From assembly GCA_038230035.1 (NCBI GenBank), contig JBBRNX010000004.1:1-64000 (forward strand): DNA of 64,000 nt. The letters run 5' to 3'. The notes beneath the pieces were generated by a model, which did not search any database, was not told the origin of the DNA, and saw only the letters and a program-made list of their open reading frames with translations. Of the stretch, positions 43,084 through 52,405 are shown one piece after another. Position 1 is the first letter of the stretch; the number at the start of each line of letters is the position of its first letter. Both the position numbers and the translations under genes were made by a program. Source of the DNA: Gaiella sp038230035. Its GTDB lineage: Bacteria > Actinomycetota > Thermoleophilia > Gaiellales > Gaiellaceae.

Positions 43084-44152
43084 CGCGCCAGCGTAACCTT
43101 GCTGAGGCCTGCGGGTGGTCGGAGTCGAGTCCCTTGGCGTGCGCCAGCGCCCCAGCGAAGAGCTGGCCCGGGACGACGGAGAGCAGCGGGGCGAGCACGA
43201 GACCTGGTGCCTTCGGGACGGGCAGAGCGTAGGCAGCTCCCTCGATCGCGTCGGCGGCATTGCCACTCGCGATGACCGTGGCGCCGGCAGCCTGGGCCCT
43301 GGCCACCGCTTCCAGCACCGACGGCAGGCTCGGGTCGTCCGTGGCGATCGCCCAGAGCGGAAACAACGGATCGAGCGCCGCGATCGGGCCGTGGGCGAGC
43401 GCCGTGGCCGTCAGCGGCTCCGCGGCAACGCGGCACGTCTCGGTCAGCTTGAGGGCGATCTCGCGCGCGGTCGCGAACTCCGGCCCGCGGCCGACGACGA
43501 ACATCCGACCGACGAACGCGAACGGCACCGCGAGCTGCGTCGCGGCATACTCGAGCTCGGGGAGCGCCCGGGCGAGCAGCCCGGCAACCCGCCGCAGGTC
43601 GTCGGCAACCTCGGAACCGCGACCAGCCACACCGCCTGCGAGCAACGCCAGGGTCGCCAGCTCGTTGAAGTAGGTCTTCGTCGCGGCGACCGACAGCTCG
43701 GGTCCAGCCCAGAGCGGCAACGTGATCTCGGCCGCAGCGGCAAGTGCCGAGTCGAGCTGATTCGTCAGCCCGATGGTCAGAGCACCGCCGGCCCGCGCGC
43801 GCTGGACGTAGTCGACGACGTCGGGCGTCCGGCCGGACTGCGAGAGCGCGATCACGACCGAGCGCGAGAAGTCGAGCCTCGCCCCGTAGTAGACGGAGAG
43901 CGAGATCGAGTCGCGGAGCGCCGTCCAGCCGGGGAGCAAGCCAAACGCGTACACGCCGTACGAGGCTGCGTTGTCGGACGTCCCGTGGCCGACGAGGCGT
44001 ACGACGACCGGGTCGCGTTCGACCATCGCGTGGGCCGCCGCCGCGACGTCTGCCTCATGGGCGAGGAGGCGTAGGAGCGCATCAGGTTGCTCGTGGATCT
44101 CGGCGAGGTAGAGCGCGCCGGGTGTGACCGTCGACTCGGGCGGCGCCCTCAC
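43080..44152 (-). CDS. Double-SIS-domain sugar isomerase/deaminase, frameshifted near its 3' end
   Basis: Paralogue of the protein at 39533. It has VRLVGHGTSDNAASYG, ALSQSGRTPDVVDYV, AATKTYFNELATLALL and GRGPEFATAREIALKLTETC. The start is GTG at 44152, overlapping the ATPase stop. The span is 1,073 nt, one short of a multiple of three. About 13 codons from the end (near 43110-43120) the frame slips: adding one base restores GLSKVTLAR and a stop at 43080 that overlaps the RidA ATG (ATGA), and gives exactly 357 residues like the paralogue. As read, it would run on to 42842 through the RidA gene. Sequencing error or a recent mutation. Confidence 0.85.
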
Positions 44153-45228
44153 GATCCGTCCAGCCGCTCGCCGCTCTCGCAGTCGAAGACGTGCGCTGCA
44201 CCCGGCCGCGGGCGGAGGTTGACCCGCTCGCCGCGCATCGGGCGATCGCGCGCGTCCACGCGGGCGACGAGCTTCGTCTCGCCGTCGCCGGTCTCGGCGA
44301 TGCAGAAGACGTACGCGTCGGCCCCGAGCTCCTCGACCACCTCGACTCGCGCGGCGAGTCCATCGGGCGCCAACTCGAGCGCCTCCGGCCGCAGGCCGAC
44401 GACGATGCTGCGGCGACCCGCGAGCCGCGTTCCGGCCGGCAGCTCGACGGGCGTGCCGCCGAGCGAGACGGTGCCGTTCGAACCACAGTCGATGGTGCAG
44501 AGATTCATCGACGGCGAGCCGATGAAGCTGGCGACGAACGCATTGACCGGGCGCTCGTACAGGGCGCGGGGCGCATCGCACTGCTGGAGCAGGCCGTCCT
44601 TCAGAACGGCGACCCGATGCCCGAGCGTCATCGCCTCCGACTGGTCGTGCGTGACGTAGACCGTCGTCGTGCCGAGCCGTGACTGCAGTGCCGCGATGTC
44701 GGCCCGCATCTGGACGCGTAGCTGTGCGTCGAGGTTCGAGAGCGGCTCATCCATCAGATAGACGCTCGGCTGACGCACGATCGCCCTGCCCATCGCGACG
44801 CGCTGGCGCTGACCGCCAGAGAGCTGGCCCGGCTTGCGCTCCAGATACGGGTCGAGGCCGAGCGTCTCGGCCACCTCGCGGACGCGCTGCGTGCGCTCCG
44901 ACTTCTTCACCTTCGCGATCCGCAGCGGGAAGCCGATGTTCTCCTCGACGGTGAGGTACGGGTAGAGCGCGTAGTTCTGGAAGACCATCGCGACGTCGCG
45001 GTTCTTCGGCTGCACGTCGGTGATGTCGCGGTCGCCGATCAGGATCGCGCCCGCATCTACCTCCTCCAGCCCTGCCAGCATCCGCAGCGCAGTGGTCTTG
45101 CCCGAGCCCGAGGGGCCGACGAGAACCATAAACTCCCCGTCCGCGATCTCCAGATCCAGCGCGTCGACGGCAGGCGCGTCGGTTCCCGGATACATCCTCG
45201 TCGCCTGGACGAACCTCACACCGGCCAT
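44149..45228 (-). CDS. ABC sugar importer ATPase, MalK type (importer B)
   Basis: A 359-residue importer ATPase. Walker A is GPSGSGKTT, the Q-loop is FQNYALYPYLTV, the signature LSGGQRQRVAMGR, Walker B YLMDEPLSNLD and the switch lies in YVTHDQSEAM; a TOBE-like C-terminal domain contains VVGLRPEALEL. ATG at 45228 (a GTG directly before it is also possible) overlaps the stop of the BadF-type gene. It serves the binding protein and permeases at 47527-50780 by operon position. Its sequence is clearly distinct from the importer A ATPase. Confidence 0.97.
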   Translation of the reverse strand: MAGVRFVQATRMYPGTDAPAVDALDLEIADGEFMVLVGPSGSGKTTALRMLAGLEEVDAGAILIGDRDITDVQPKNRDVAMVFQNYALYPYLTVEENIGFPLRIAKVKKSERTQRVREVAETLGLDPYLERKPGQLSGGQRQRVAMGRAIVRQPSVYLMDEPLSNLDAQLRVQMRADIAALQSRLGTTTVYVTHDQSEAMTLGHRVAVLKDGLLQQCDAPRALYERPVNAFVASFIGSPSMNLCTIDCGSNGTVSLGGTPVELPAGTRLAGRRSIVVGLRPEALELAPDGLAARVEVVEELGADAYVFCIAETGDGETKLVARVDARDRPMRGERVNLRPRPGAAHVFDCESGERLDGS

Positions 45229-46259
45229 CACTCGACCTCCACATAGCGTTGTTCGGAGACATCGGGCTCGGGCTCGGCGTCCACTGCGGCGCCAAGCTCC
45301 TGCCGGACGCGATCCTGGGCCTCCGGGCTCGCTCCGATCTCGTCCAGCGCGAGCAACGCGGCGCCGACGATCGGGGGCGAGTCTGTGGCGTGGATCGAGA
45401 CGTCAGGAGCGAAGGTACGAAGCTCTGCGTCGATCGCGGAGAGCAGCCTGTCGTCTCCGGCCCGCAGCAGCCCTCCTCCGAGCAGAACCTCGGTCGGGCT
45501 GCGCTCGAGCCCGAGACGCACGAGCGCCGCCCGTGCAAGGGCCGCGACCTCGAAGGCCAGCCGGTCGACGATGCCGGCTGCGACGACGTCGTTCTCGGCC
45601 TCGGCCAGCACGAGAGGAGCGAGCTCGACGACCCTGCGAACCGAGAATCGGCCCTGGTGGATCGAGCGCGCGAGCTCTGTCGGTGTGGCGAGGCCGAAGT
45701 ACGCGGGAACCGAGCGCTCGAGGCTCGTCTGCGGTCCGCGCCCGTCCTCGCTCCGGGCGGCGGCGGACACCGCTGAGAGGCCGACGTCGTAGCCGCCTCC
45801 CCAGTCGCCGGTGATAGCACCGAGGGAGGAGAACCGCGCGTGGCGTCCGTCGGGTGCGACTCCGACGCAGTTGATCCCGGCGCCGCAGACGATCGCGACG
45901 CCCCAACCCCGCTCCGTGCCCGCGCGGAGCACCGCGAACGTGTCGTTCGCGACCGAGATCATCGATGCCCAGTCGCGGGCGAGCGCGCGACGCTGCAACT
46001 CGATCTCCTCGTCGTGAAAGTCGACGCCGGCAAGCAAGAGCGCCCCGACACGGACAATCGGACGGCTCGTGAGCTGTGCATCCCGCGCAGCTGTCTCGAG
46101 AAGCGTTTCGACGACGCCCAGGCAGCCGTCGACGCCCAGGTGGTGGGGCGAACTCTGCGGGCCGCGGGCGAACGCGAGCAAATGGCCGTCAGCGCGCACC
46201 AACGCTAGATCCGTCTTCGAATTGCCGCCGTCGACGGCGAGGACGATGTCGTCGCTCAC
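45228..46259 (-). CDS. BadF/BadG-family amino-sugar kinase (NagK/MurK-like)
   Basis: A 343-residue actin-fold ATPase. The phosphate-1 loop is LAVDGGNSKTDLAL, the phosphate-2 region VAIVCGAGINCVGV, with the GAITGDWGGGYDVG loop, and the adenosine motif is LLGGGLLRAG. This family includes human GlcNAc kinase and Clostridium MurK, which phosphorylates MurNAc and GlcNAc. In this operon it would phosphorylate imported amino sugars and supply MurQ and NagA. The C-terminal 30 residues are Glu/Ala-rich and probably disordered. GTG start overlaps the GH4 stop. Confidence 0.95.
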   Translation of the reverse strand: MSDDIVLAVDGGNSKTDLALVRADGHLLAFARGPQSSPHHLGVDGCLGVVETLLETAARDAQLTSRPIVRVGALLLAGVDFHDEEIELQRRALARDWASMISVANDTFAVLRAGTERGWGVAIVCGAGINCVGVAPDGRHARFSSLGAITGDWGGGYDVGLSAVSAAARSEDGRGPQTSLERSVPAYFGLATPTELARSIHQGRFSVRRVVELAPLVLAEAENDVVAAGIVDRLAFEVAALARAALVRLGLERSPTEVLLGGGLLRAGDDRLLSAIDAELRTFAPDVSIHATDSPPIVGAALLALDEIGASPEAQDRVRQELGAAVDAEPEPDVSEQRYVEVE

Positions 46260-47530
46260 GACGCGACCTCCGTCTGGAAGTTGGGGAGGTGCGCCGCGTC
46301 CGCATCGAGCAACCGCTCGACGAGCTCTTCGGCCATGCCCCACTGGCCGACGAGGGGGTGAGCCAGGAGCGCCTTGCGCACGACAGCCCGGTCTCCGCTC
46401 AGGGCAGCCTCGACCGCCAGTCGCTCGTAGGCGGCAACGTGCTGGACGAGACCGAGCAGCTCGGGCGCGAGCGGTGCCTGCGGCAGAGGGACAGGCCCGG
46501 TCGACGTGATACGCGCGGGAAGCTCGACGACGTCGTCGTCAGCGAGACCTGCGACTGCGCCCGCGTTCCGGACGTCGACGACCTGCGCGTCTCCGGCCCC
46601 GGTCGCGAGCGACGTCACCAGGGCCGTCGCCGCCTCGCTGTAGAACGCGCCGCCGCGCTTCTCGAGCAGCGCAGGCTTCTCGGTCAGGTTCGGGTCGCGG
46701 TACATCTCGAGCAGCTCGCGCTCGATCTCGGCGACGGTGGTCGCGCGCGGCACACCTGTCTGCTGCTGGGCCAGCACCTCGTCGTGTGCGTAGAAGTAGC
46801 GGAGGTAGTACGAGGGGATCGCGCCCAGCTCGTCGAGAAGCTGCCGCGGCAGGTCGACGTGCTCGGCCAGATCGTCGCCGTGCTCCTCGAAGAGAGTCGG
46901 CAACACGTCCTTGTCGTCGAGCCACACCGCCCGCACCCAGGTCAGGTGGTTGAGGCCGACCTGGTCGACGAGCAGCTCGTCCGGGCCGACATCGAGGAGC
47001 CCAGCCAGCGCGCGCTGGAGCCCGATCGCGACATTGCAGAGCCCGACCGCGCGATGGCCGGCGTCGAGCAGCGCCCGCGTCACGATGCCGACTGGGTTCG
47101 TGAAGTCCACGATCCAGGCATCACTCGCAGCACGCGCCCGTACCTCGGCCGCGATGTCGAGCATCACGGGCACGGTGCGCAGCGCCTTCGCCAGTCCGCC
47201 TGCGCCGGTCGTCTCCTGGCCGATGCAGCCGCAGGCAAGCGGTACCGTCTCGTCGGAGAGTCGTGCCTGCTGGCCCCCGACGCGGATCTGCACGAGCACG
47301 AAGTCGGCGCCGTCGAGAGCGCGGCCCAAGTCACCCGTGACGGCCAGCTCACCCGTGAACTCCTGGCGCGCGAGCATCCGCGCAGCGAGCCCGCCGACCA
47401 CCTCGCGCCGATCCTCGTCGATGTCGTGCAGGACGAGTTCGGTGACGTCGAGGCGATCCCGCTCCCGCGACAGCCCCGACACGAGCTCCGGCGTGTAGGT
47501 CGAGCCGGCGCCGACAACGGCGATCTTCAT
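46256..47530 (-). CDS. GH4 family NAD-dependent glycosidase (6-phospho-beta-glucosidase type)
   Basis: A 424-residue GH4 enzyme. The N-terminal Rossmann motif is VVGAGSTYTPELVSGL, which binds NAD+. VDFTNPVGIVT, the metal-binding Cys in GLCNVAIG and GLNHLTWVRAV match 6-phospho-beta-glucosidases of the LicH/CelF branch. GH4 enzymes use an oxidation-elimination mechanism with Mn2+. No PTS is present, so the phosphorylated substrate would have to come from the neighbouring kinase, or the enzyme may act on an unphosphorylated amino-sugar glycoside. The ATG overlaps the permease stop (ATGA). Confidence 0.94.
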   Translation of the reverse strand: MKIAVVGAGSTYTPELVSGLSRERDRLDVTELVLHDIDEDRREVVGGLAARMLARQEFTGELAVTGDLGRALDGADFVLVQIRVGGQQARLSDETVPLACGCIGQETTGAGGLAKALRTVPVMLDIAAEVRARAASDAWIVDFTNPVGIVTRALLDAGHRAVGLCNVAIGLQRALAGLLDVGPDELLVDQVGLNHLTWVRAVWLDDKDVLPTLFEEHGDDLAEHVDLPRQLLDELGAIPSYYLRYFYAHDEVLAQQQTGVPRATTVAEIERELLEMYRDPNLTEKPALLEKRGGAFYSEAATALVTSLATGAGDAQVVDVRNAGAVAGLADDDVVELPARITSTGPVPLPQAPLAPELLGLVQHVAAYERLAVEAALSGDRAVVRKALLAHPLVGQWGMAEELVERLLDADAAHLPNFQTEVAS

Positions 47531-48432
47531 CCCTTCACGCCCGTCAGCGTGACACCTTCTACGAACGCTTTCTGGGCGAGGAAGAAGAGGATGATGACCG
47601 GCGCCATGACGAGCATCGTCGCCGCCATCGTCAGGTTCCACTGCACCTGATGCAGGTTGCGGAACTGCGAAAGCCCGACCGAGACCGGCCAATTGTCCGG
47701 GTTGTTGCTCGTGTAGAGGAGCGGCAGGAAGAAGTCGTTGAAGGTGTAGAGGACGGAGAAGAGCGCGATCGCCGCGATCGCCGGCTTCGCCAGACGCAGA
47801 ACCACCGTCGCGAGAATGCGGTACTCGCCGCAGCCGTCGACCCGTGCCGCGTCGAGGTACTCCTCCGGGATCGTGAGGAAGAACTGCCGCAGGAGGAAGA
47901 TCGAGAATGCGTCGCCGAGCCAGGCGGGGATGATCAGCGGCCAAAGCGTGCCGATGAACTGGATGCCAATCGCGTTGCCGAGCTTCGCCCACATAACGTA
48001 GAGCGGGACGACCGACACCTGCGGCGGCAGCATCAACGCGACGAGGACGATGAGGAAGACGATGTCGCGCCCTTTCCAGCGGAGCTTCGAGAGGGCGTAG
48101 GCGACCGGGATGCTCGAGAAGAGGACGCCGAGCGTCGCCAGAGTCGCGTAGATCATCGTGTTCAGCGTCCAGCGCCACAGCGGCGCCTGCGTGAACACGT
48201 CGATGAAGTTGTGCCAGCGGAACGGATGCGGCCACAGGCGAGCGGATAACGCCTGATCGTTCGTCATGAACGCCGTGAGAACGATGAACACGAACGGCAG
48301 GAGGAAGAGAGCGGCGAACGCGATGAGGATGCTGTGGTCGGCGACTGCGATCAGGAAACGGCGGCGCCGAACGCTGCGAGGCACTTGCCGCCGGACGAGC
48401 TCCACGGGCTCAATAGCTGTCGCAGTCGACAT
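47527..48432 (-). CDS. ABC sugar importer permease, MalG type (importer B)
   Basis: A 301-residue permease with an N-terminal cytoplasmic segment, an entry helix ILIAFAALFLLPFVFIVLTA and six helices. The coupling loop is EEYLDAARVDGCGEYRILAT, and the C-terminus ends VEGVTLTGVKG as is usual for this group. It lies one base after the MalF-type permease stop and overlaps the GH4 gene. By context it transports the same sugar as the binding protein at 49453. Confidence 0.95.
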   Translation of the reverse strand: MSTATAIEPVELVRRQVPRSVRRRRFLIAVADHSILIAFAALFLLPFVFIVLTAFMTNDQALSARLWPHPFRWHNFIDVFTQAPLWRWTLNTMIYATLATLGVLFSSIPVAYALSKLRWKGRDIVFLIVLVALMLPPQVSVVPLYVMWAKLGNAIGIQFIGTLWPLIIPAWLGDAFSIFLLRQFFLTIPEEYLDAARVDGCGEYRILATVVLRLAKPAIAAIALFSVLYTFNDFFLPLLYTSNNPDNWPVSVGLSQFRNLHQVQWNLTMAATMLVMAPVIILFFLAQKAFVEGVTLTGVKG

Positions 48433-48433
48433 C

Positions 48434-49456
48434 TCAGCGGACCGCCCCGCCGTAATGCACCCAGCGTCGTGAGTTGCGCAAGATGACCAGCGTCAGCGCA
48501 AACGACACAGCGAGCAACAGCACGGCCATCGCCGAGGCGTAGCCCATCTGGAAGAACTGGAAGCCGTGGTAGTAGAGGAGGATGGGATAGAAGAGCGTCG
48601 ACCCTTGCGGGTAGCCGAGTTCGAGCGTGCTCGTTCCGCCAGCTTGTGACGCTTCGCCGGCAGCGACCCCCGCCGCCACGTAGGCCTGGGTGAAGTACTG
48701 CAGCCCCTGGATCACGCCGAGCACGACCGAGAAGAGGATCACAGGGCTGATCGTCGGGAGCGTGACGTAGCGCATGCGCTGCCACGGCCCCGCACCGTCG
48801 AGCTCCGCCGACTCGTACAGGTGCTGCGGAACGTCGAGCACGGCGGCCAGAAAGATGACCATCGTGTTGCCGATGCCCCAGACGCCGAGAATCGCGAGTG
48901 ACGGCTTTGCCCAACCCGGATCGTTGAACCAGAGCGGGCCCTGAATCCCTAGCTTGCTGAGGACGGTGTTGATCGGGCCGGTCGCCGGGTTCAGCAGGTA
49001 GACGAAGCCGAGCGTCGCGGCGACCGGTGGGGCGAGCGCGGGCAGGTAGAAGATCGTGCGGAACAGGCCGACGCCCGCTTTCGCCCGCGTCAGCATCACC
49101 GCGATCCCGAACGAGAACAGAATCTGCAGCGGCACGCCGATCGCGATGATCCAGAGCGTGTTGTAGATCGACGACCAGATCTGGTGGCGATCGTCGCCGA
49201 ACAGGTAGCGGTAGTTGGCGAGGCCGATCCAGCGTGGCGGGTTCAGGAGGTCGTAGTGGGTGAACGAGAGGTACACGCTCATCACGAGCGGGTACGCGAT
49301 GAAGATCGCGAAGCCGAGGAGCCAGGGGCTCATCAATATGAGCACCAGCCGACGGTTGCGCCACGCCGACTTGCGCCTGGCTCGCCGGCGATCAAGCACC
49401 AGCGAGCCCGGCAGGGCCGGGGCCGAAGCCCCGGCCGCTGTGGGCGTGTCCGTCAC
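48434..49456 (-). CDS. ABC sugar importer permease, MalF type (importer B)
   Basis: A 340-residue permease. The entry segment is SPWLLGFAIFIAYPLVMSVY, followed by FTHYDLLNPPRWIGLANY, the classic MalF-like start. The EAA loop reads HLYESAELDGAGPWQRMRYV. A periplasmic insertion between later helices (about residues 255-290, containing AGEASQAGGTSTLELGYP) is longer than in importer A. GTG at 49456 overlaps the binding-protein stop. Confidence 0.95.
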   Translation of the reverse strand: MTDTPTAAGASAPALPGSLVLDRRRARRKSAWRNRRLVLILMSPWLLGFAIFIAYPLVMSVYLSFTHYDLLNPPRWIGLANYRYLFGDDRHQIWSSIYNTLWIIAIGVPLQILFSFGIAVMLTRAKAGVGLFRTIFYLPALAPPVAATLGFVYLLNPATGPINTVLSKLGIQGPLWFNDPGWAKPSLAILGVWGIGNTMVIFLAAVLDVPQHLYESAELDGAGPWQRMRYVTLPTISPVILFSVVLGVIQGLQYFTQAYVAAGVAAGEASQAGGTSTLELGYPQGSTLFYPILLYYHGFQFFQMGYASAMAVLLLAVSFALTLVILRNSRRWVHYGGAVR

Positions 49457-50780
49457 GGGGCGCCGCCGCCGCCCTTCTGCGCCTGCTTGATCTTGGAGTC
49501 GATCGACTTGTCCACGGACTTCAGCCCGCCCAGCAGATCGCTCGTCTTCCCTGCGTACCACTTGACAGCGAAGTCCGTCAGCGTCTGCAGGTGATCCGCG
49601 CCGATCGGCGTGATCGGGCTCGTCGTCGAGTGCGCATTGGTGAAGATCTTCAGGAACGTGGCGAACTTCGCGTCGGGGATCAACTCCGGCGACTTCGACG
49701 AGCTGACCGTCGACGGGACGTTGCGGATGTCGTTGGAAAACTGCGCGAGCGCATGGTCGTTCGTCGTCAGGTACTTGACAAGCTCCCACGCCTTGTCGTG
49801 GTTCTTGCCGGTCTTCGGGATTCCGATGATCGTGCCGTTGATGTAGCCGCCGCCGTAGAGATTCGGCTGAGCGTCGTCGACGGCCATCGGGGCCGTCCCG
49901 TACTGCAGCTCGGGTGCTCGTGCTTGATGAACGAGACGCGCCATTCGCCGTCCAGCATCATCGCGAGCTTGCCGGTCTCGAAGGCGTGCGACGAGGAGAA
50001 CTCGTCCCCGGCGCCCGTCTGCCAGCGCACGAGCTTGTCGTAGCCGTAGAAGTCGATCAGGCTCTTCTGCCACTTGAACAGGCGAGCCCAGCCCGGATCC
50101 GTCGAAATGTTCGACTTGCCGTTCTTGTCGAAGTAGGTCGCGCCGATCTCGGTTCCGTACACGGAGATGCCGGCCCCGCCGTGGTAGAAGGTCGGGTTCG
50201 GGTCGTAGCCCACGACCTTGAGCGAGCCGTCGCTGCCCTTCACGGTCAGCTTCTTCGCGTCCGCAGTCAGCTCCGAGAAGGTCTTCGGCGGGCTCTTGAT
50301 GCCGGCCGCCTTGAAGAGCTTCTTGTTGTAGTAGAAGCCGTAGCTGTCGGCGAGCAACGGGAGCGCACATCGCGTTCCCTTGTACTGCGTGTAGTAGCGC
50401 GAAGCCGCCGGGAAGATGTTGGTGTCGATCTTGTCCTTCTTGAGGTACGGCGCAAGATCGACCCATCCTCCGGACGGGCAGTAGATGCCGACGTTCTGCG
50501 ACGAGAACGAGCTCACCACGTCGGGTGCGTTGCCCGCCCGCAGCGCAGCGATGATCTTGTTGTCGTTGATGCCGCCGACGACGTTGATGTCGACGTCCGA
50601 ATGCTTCGCGTCGTACTCCTTCACGAGCTTCTTGAAGGAGATGAGCTCGGTGCCTGCACTCCAGCCGACCCAGACCGTGAGCTTCGTCGGCCCGGCCGTC
50701 TTCGCACCTGCTCCCGCTGCCCCATATGCGACGGCTACGAGTGCCGTCAGCGATACGAGGATGACCGCCAAACGTCTCAT
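49453..50780 (-). CDS. Extracellular sugar-binding protein (importer B), frameshifted near 49915
   Basis: Family-1 solute-binding protein with signal peptide (RRLAVILVSLTALVAVAYG), then KLTVWVGWSAGTELISFKKL, RAGNAPDVVSSFSSQNVGIY and YNKKLFKAAGIKSPP. The span is 1,328 nt, one short of a multiple of three. The first frame reads correctly to EWRVSFIKHEHP and then degenerates. The second frame carries ELQYGTAPMAVDDAQPN and the rest, including GIPKTGKNHDKAWELVKYL. Adding one G in the CACCCGAGCTG stretch near 49915 joins both into a 442-residue protein. ATG at 50780 has GGGAGG upstream. First gene of the ten-gene leftward unit. Confidence 0.88.
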
Positions 50781-50821
50781 GCAACTGCCCTCCCGGGTCG
50801 ATGCCCTCGATCGAATCTAGT

Positions 50822-50831
50822 AAGGAACCTT
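50822..50831. promoter_or_regulatory. Possible ROK-type operator in the divergent region
   Basis: AAGG-AA-CCTT, within CTAGTAAGGAACCTTGCC, is a short inverted repeat in the 119-nt gap between importer B and the ROK regulator. A partial copy (GTTAGGA) lies at the ROK start near 50894. ROK repressors of sugar operons bind similar A/T-centred AGG/CCT repeats, but the match is short. Confidence 0.3.
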
Positions 50832-50899
50832 GCCGAGACAGCACCCTAGAGCGTTATCCCATCCCAGTCAAGGGAGTCCTGTCGTCGATCTGAGTTAGG

Positions 50900-52084
50900 A
50901 TGCCTCACCAGATGCCTCGCGACACCACCATGGCCCCCGCCATACCGCCGCTTCTGAAAAGCCTCAACGAGCGCACCGTGCTCGAGGCTATCCGAGCCGG
51001 CGCACCGATCTCGCGGGCGGAGATCTCACGGCGGGCGGGCATCTCGAAGCCGACCGTCTCACTCGCGCTCCAGTCGCTCGTCGAGGCCGGTCTGGTACGT
51101 GAGGCCGACCACGACCCCGACGGCCCGAGTTACGGCGCTGTCTTCTTCGAGCCCGTACACGAGGCTGCCCTCGTGCTCGGGCTCGACCTCGGCGCGCGGT
51201 TCGTGCGTGGATCGATCTCGGATCTGGCCGGGGACGTGCGAGCCCGCCATGATGTCGAGCTGCCGAGTGCCGACGCCGACGTGGCACTAGCAGCCATCAC
51301 GACGCTCGGCACGTCGCTGATCGAGGCGACGGGCTTGCCGCGCGACCTCGTCAACGGCGCAGTGGTCGGCGTCCCCGGCGTCGTCGACGACGCGGGTCGG
51401 TTGTACCTGACGCATTTCCGAAGCCTCGAAGGCCGCGAGCTGCGCCGCGAGCTCAGCGAGCGCCTCGCCATGCCGGTGACGCTCGACAACGACATCAACC
51501 TGGCCGCTCTCGGCGAGCAGGCCCACGGTGTCGCACGCGGTGTCGACGACTTCGCGTTCCTCTCGGTGGGCACAGGTCTCGGCATCGGGCTCGTACTCAG
51601 GGGCGAGCTCCATCGCGGGCGGCATGGGGCAGCAGGCGAGCTCGACTACGCGCTTCTCGGGTTCGGCCAGGACCTCGACCCGTCTGCGAACGGCGTCGTC
51701 GCGATAGCGGCCGAGCTGACGGATGGAAGCGGCTCGGCGCTCATTGCCCCCTATGACGCCCGCGACGTGTTCGCGCAGGCAAGGCGAGGCGACGACCTGG
51801 CTCGGCGAGTTGTCACCGAGGTTGCGCATCGGATCGCGCTGCATATCGCTCCGATCTCGGCCGTGGCCGACGTCAGCCTCGTCGTTCTCGGCGGTGGCAT
51901 CGGCACGAACGGCGACCTGCTGCTCGACCCGATCCGCAGCGAGCTCGCCGCGTGGCTTCCGTATCCGCCGCGGGTCGAAATCTCGAGCCTGGGCGAAGCG
52001 GCCGTCCTCACCGGAGCGCTCGCAGTCGGATTGCGCTCGGCGCTCGACAACGTCTTCGCGCAGCGCCGCTCAGCTCTGCGCTAG
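50900..52084 (+). CDS. ROK-family transcriptional repressor
   Basis: A 394-residue regulator: an N-terminal MarR-like winged helix (ISRAEISRRAGISKPTVSLA) and a ROK sugar-kinase-like domain starting LVLGLDLGARFVRGSI. The ATP/sugar-site Asp in VTLDNDINLAALGE is kept. The zinc site usually formed by GExGH and CxCGxxGCxE is absent: the corresponding segment reads GAAGELDYALLG and contains no Cys. It is probably a sensor without kinase activity. It is divergent from the importer B operon and most likely represses it. Start at ATG 50900; ATGs at 50912 and 50930 are alternatives. Confidence 0.93.
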   Translation: MPHQMPRDTTMAPAIPPLLKSLNERTVLEAIRAGAPISRAEISRRAGISKPTVSLALQSLVEAGLVREADHDPDGPSYGAVFFEPVHEAALVLGLDLGARFVRGSISDLAGDVRARHDVELPSADADVALAAITTLGTSLIEATGLPRDLVNGAVVGVPGVVDDAGRLYLTHFRSLEGRELRRELSERLAMPVTLDNDINLAALGEQAHGVARGVDDFAFLSVGTGLGIGLVLRGELHRGRHGAAGELDYALLGFGQDLDPSANGVVAIAAELTDGSGSALIAPYDARDVFAQARRGDDLARRVVTEVAHRIALHIAPISAVADVSLVVLGGGIGTNGDLLLDPIRSELAAWLPYPPRVEISSLGEAAVLTGALAVGLRSALDNVFAQRRSALR

Positions 52085-52185
52085 CGGGTCTTGGTCAACC
52101 GCTGGACGACCTCGAGGAAGCTCGCGGGACGTCTGCTCGGCTGCCAGCTTGTCGCCCGAGGAGAGGGCCCCCGGCAACGCAATGC

Positions 52186-52326
52186 GACGTGCCGGCGCTT
52201 GTGCAGGCCGATATCGTCCTTGCGATCGGGACCGGCACGGAGGTCGCGATCGAAGCCTTCGATCTGACCTTGGTCTCCGGCGACCTGCGAGGCGCCCTCG
52301 CCTCTCGCGGCGGACACTCAATGGCT
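52186..52326 (+). pseudogene. Remnant of a P1B-type (copper) ATPase
   Basis: About 45 codons read CDVPALVQADIVLAIGTGTE and then VAIEAFDLTLVSGDLRGAL. These match the segment after the GDGxNDAPAL hinge of copper-type P-ATPases ([20 protein letters not shown] in typical members). Nothing before or after continues the protein: the phosphorylation site and final helices are missing and no start codon fits. It is a short relic in the 321-nt gap between the ROK gene and the methyltransferase gene. Confidence 0.62.
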
Positions 52327-52405
52327 TTCTCGCGCGTCTTCGTCGTCACGAACTCGCTCCGCCTGCGTGGTCACCCAGCGATTCGCCTAGCAGTAAGGTC
52401 AGGGC

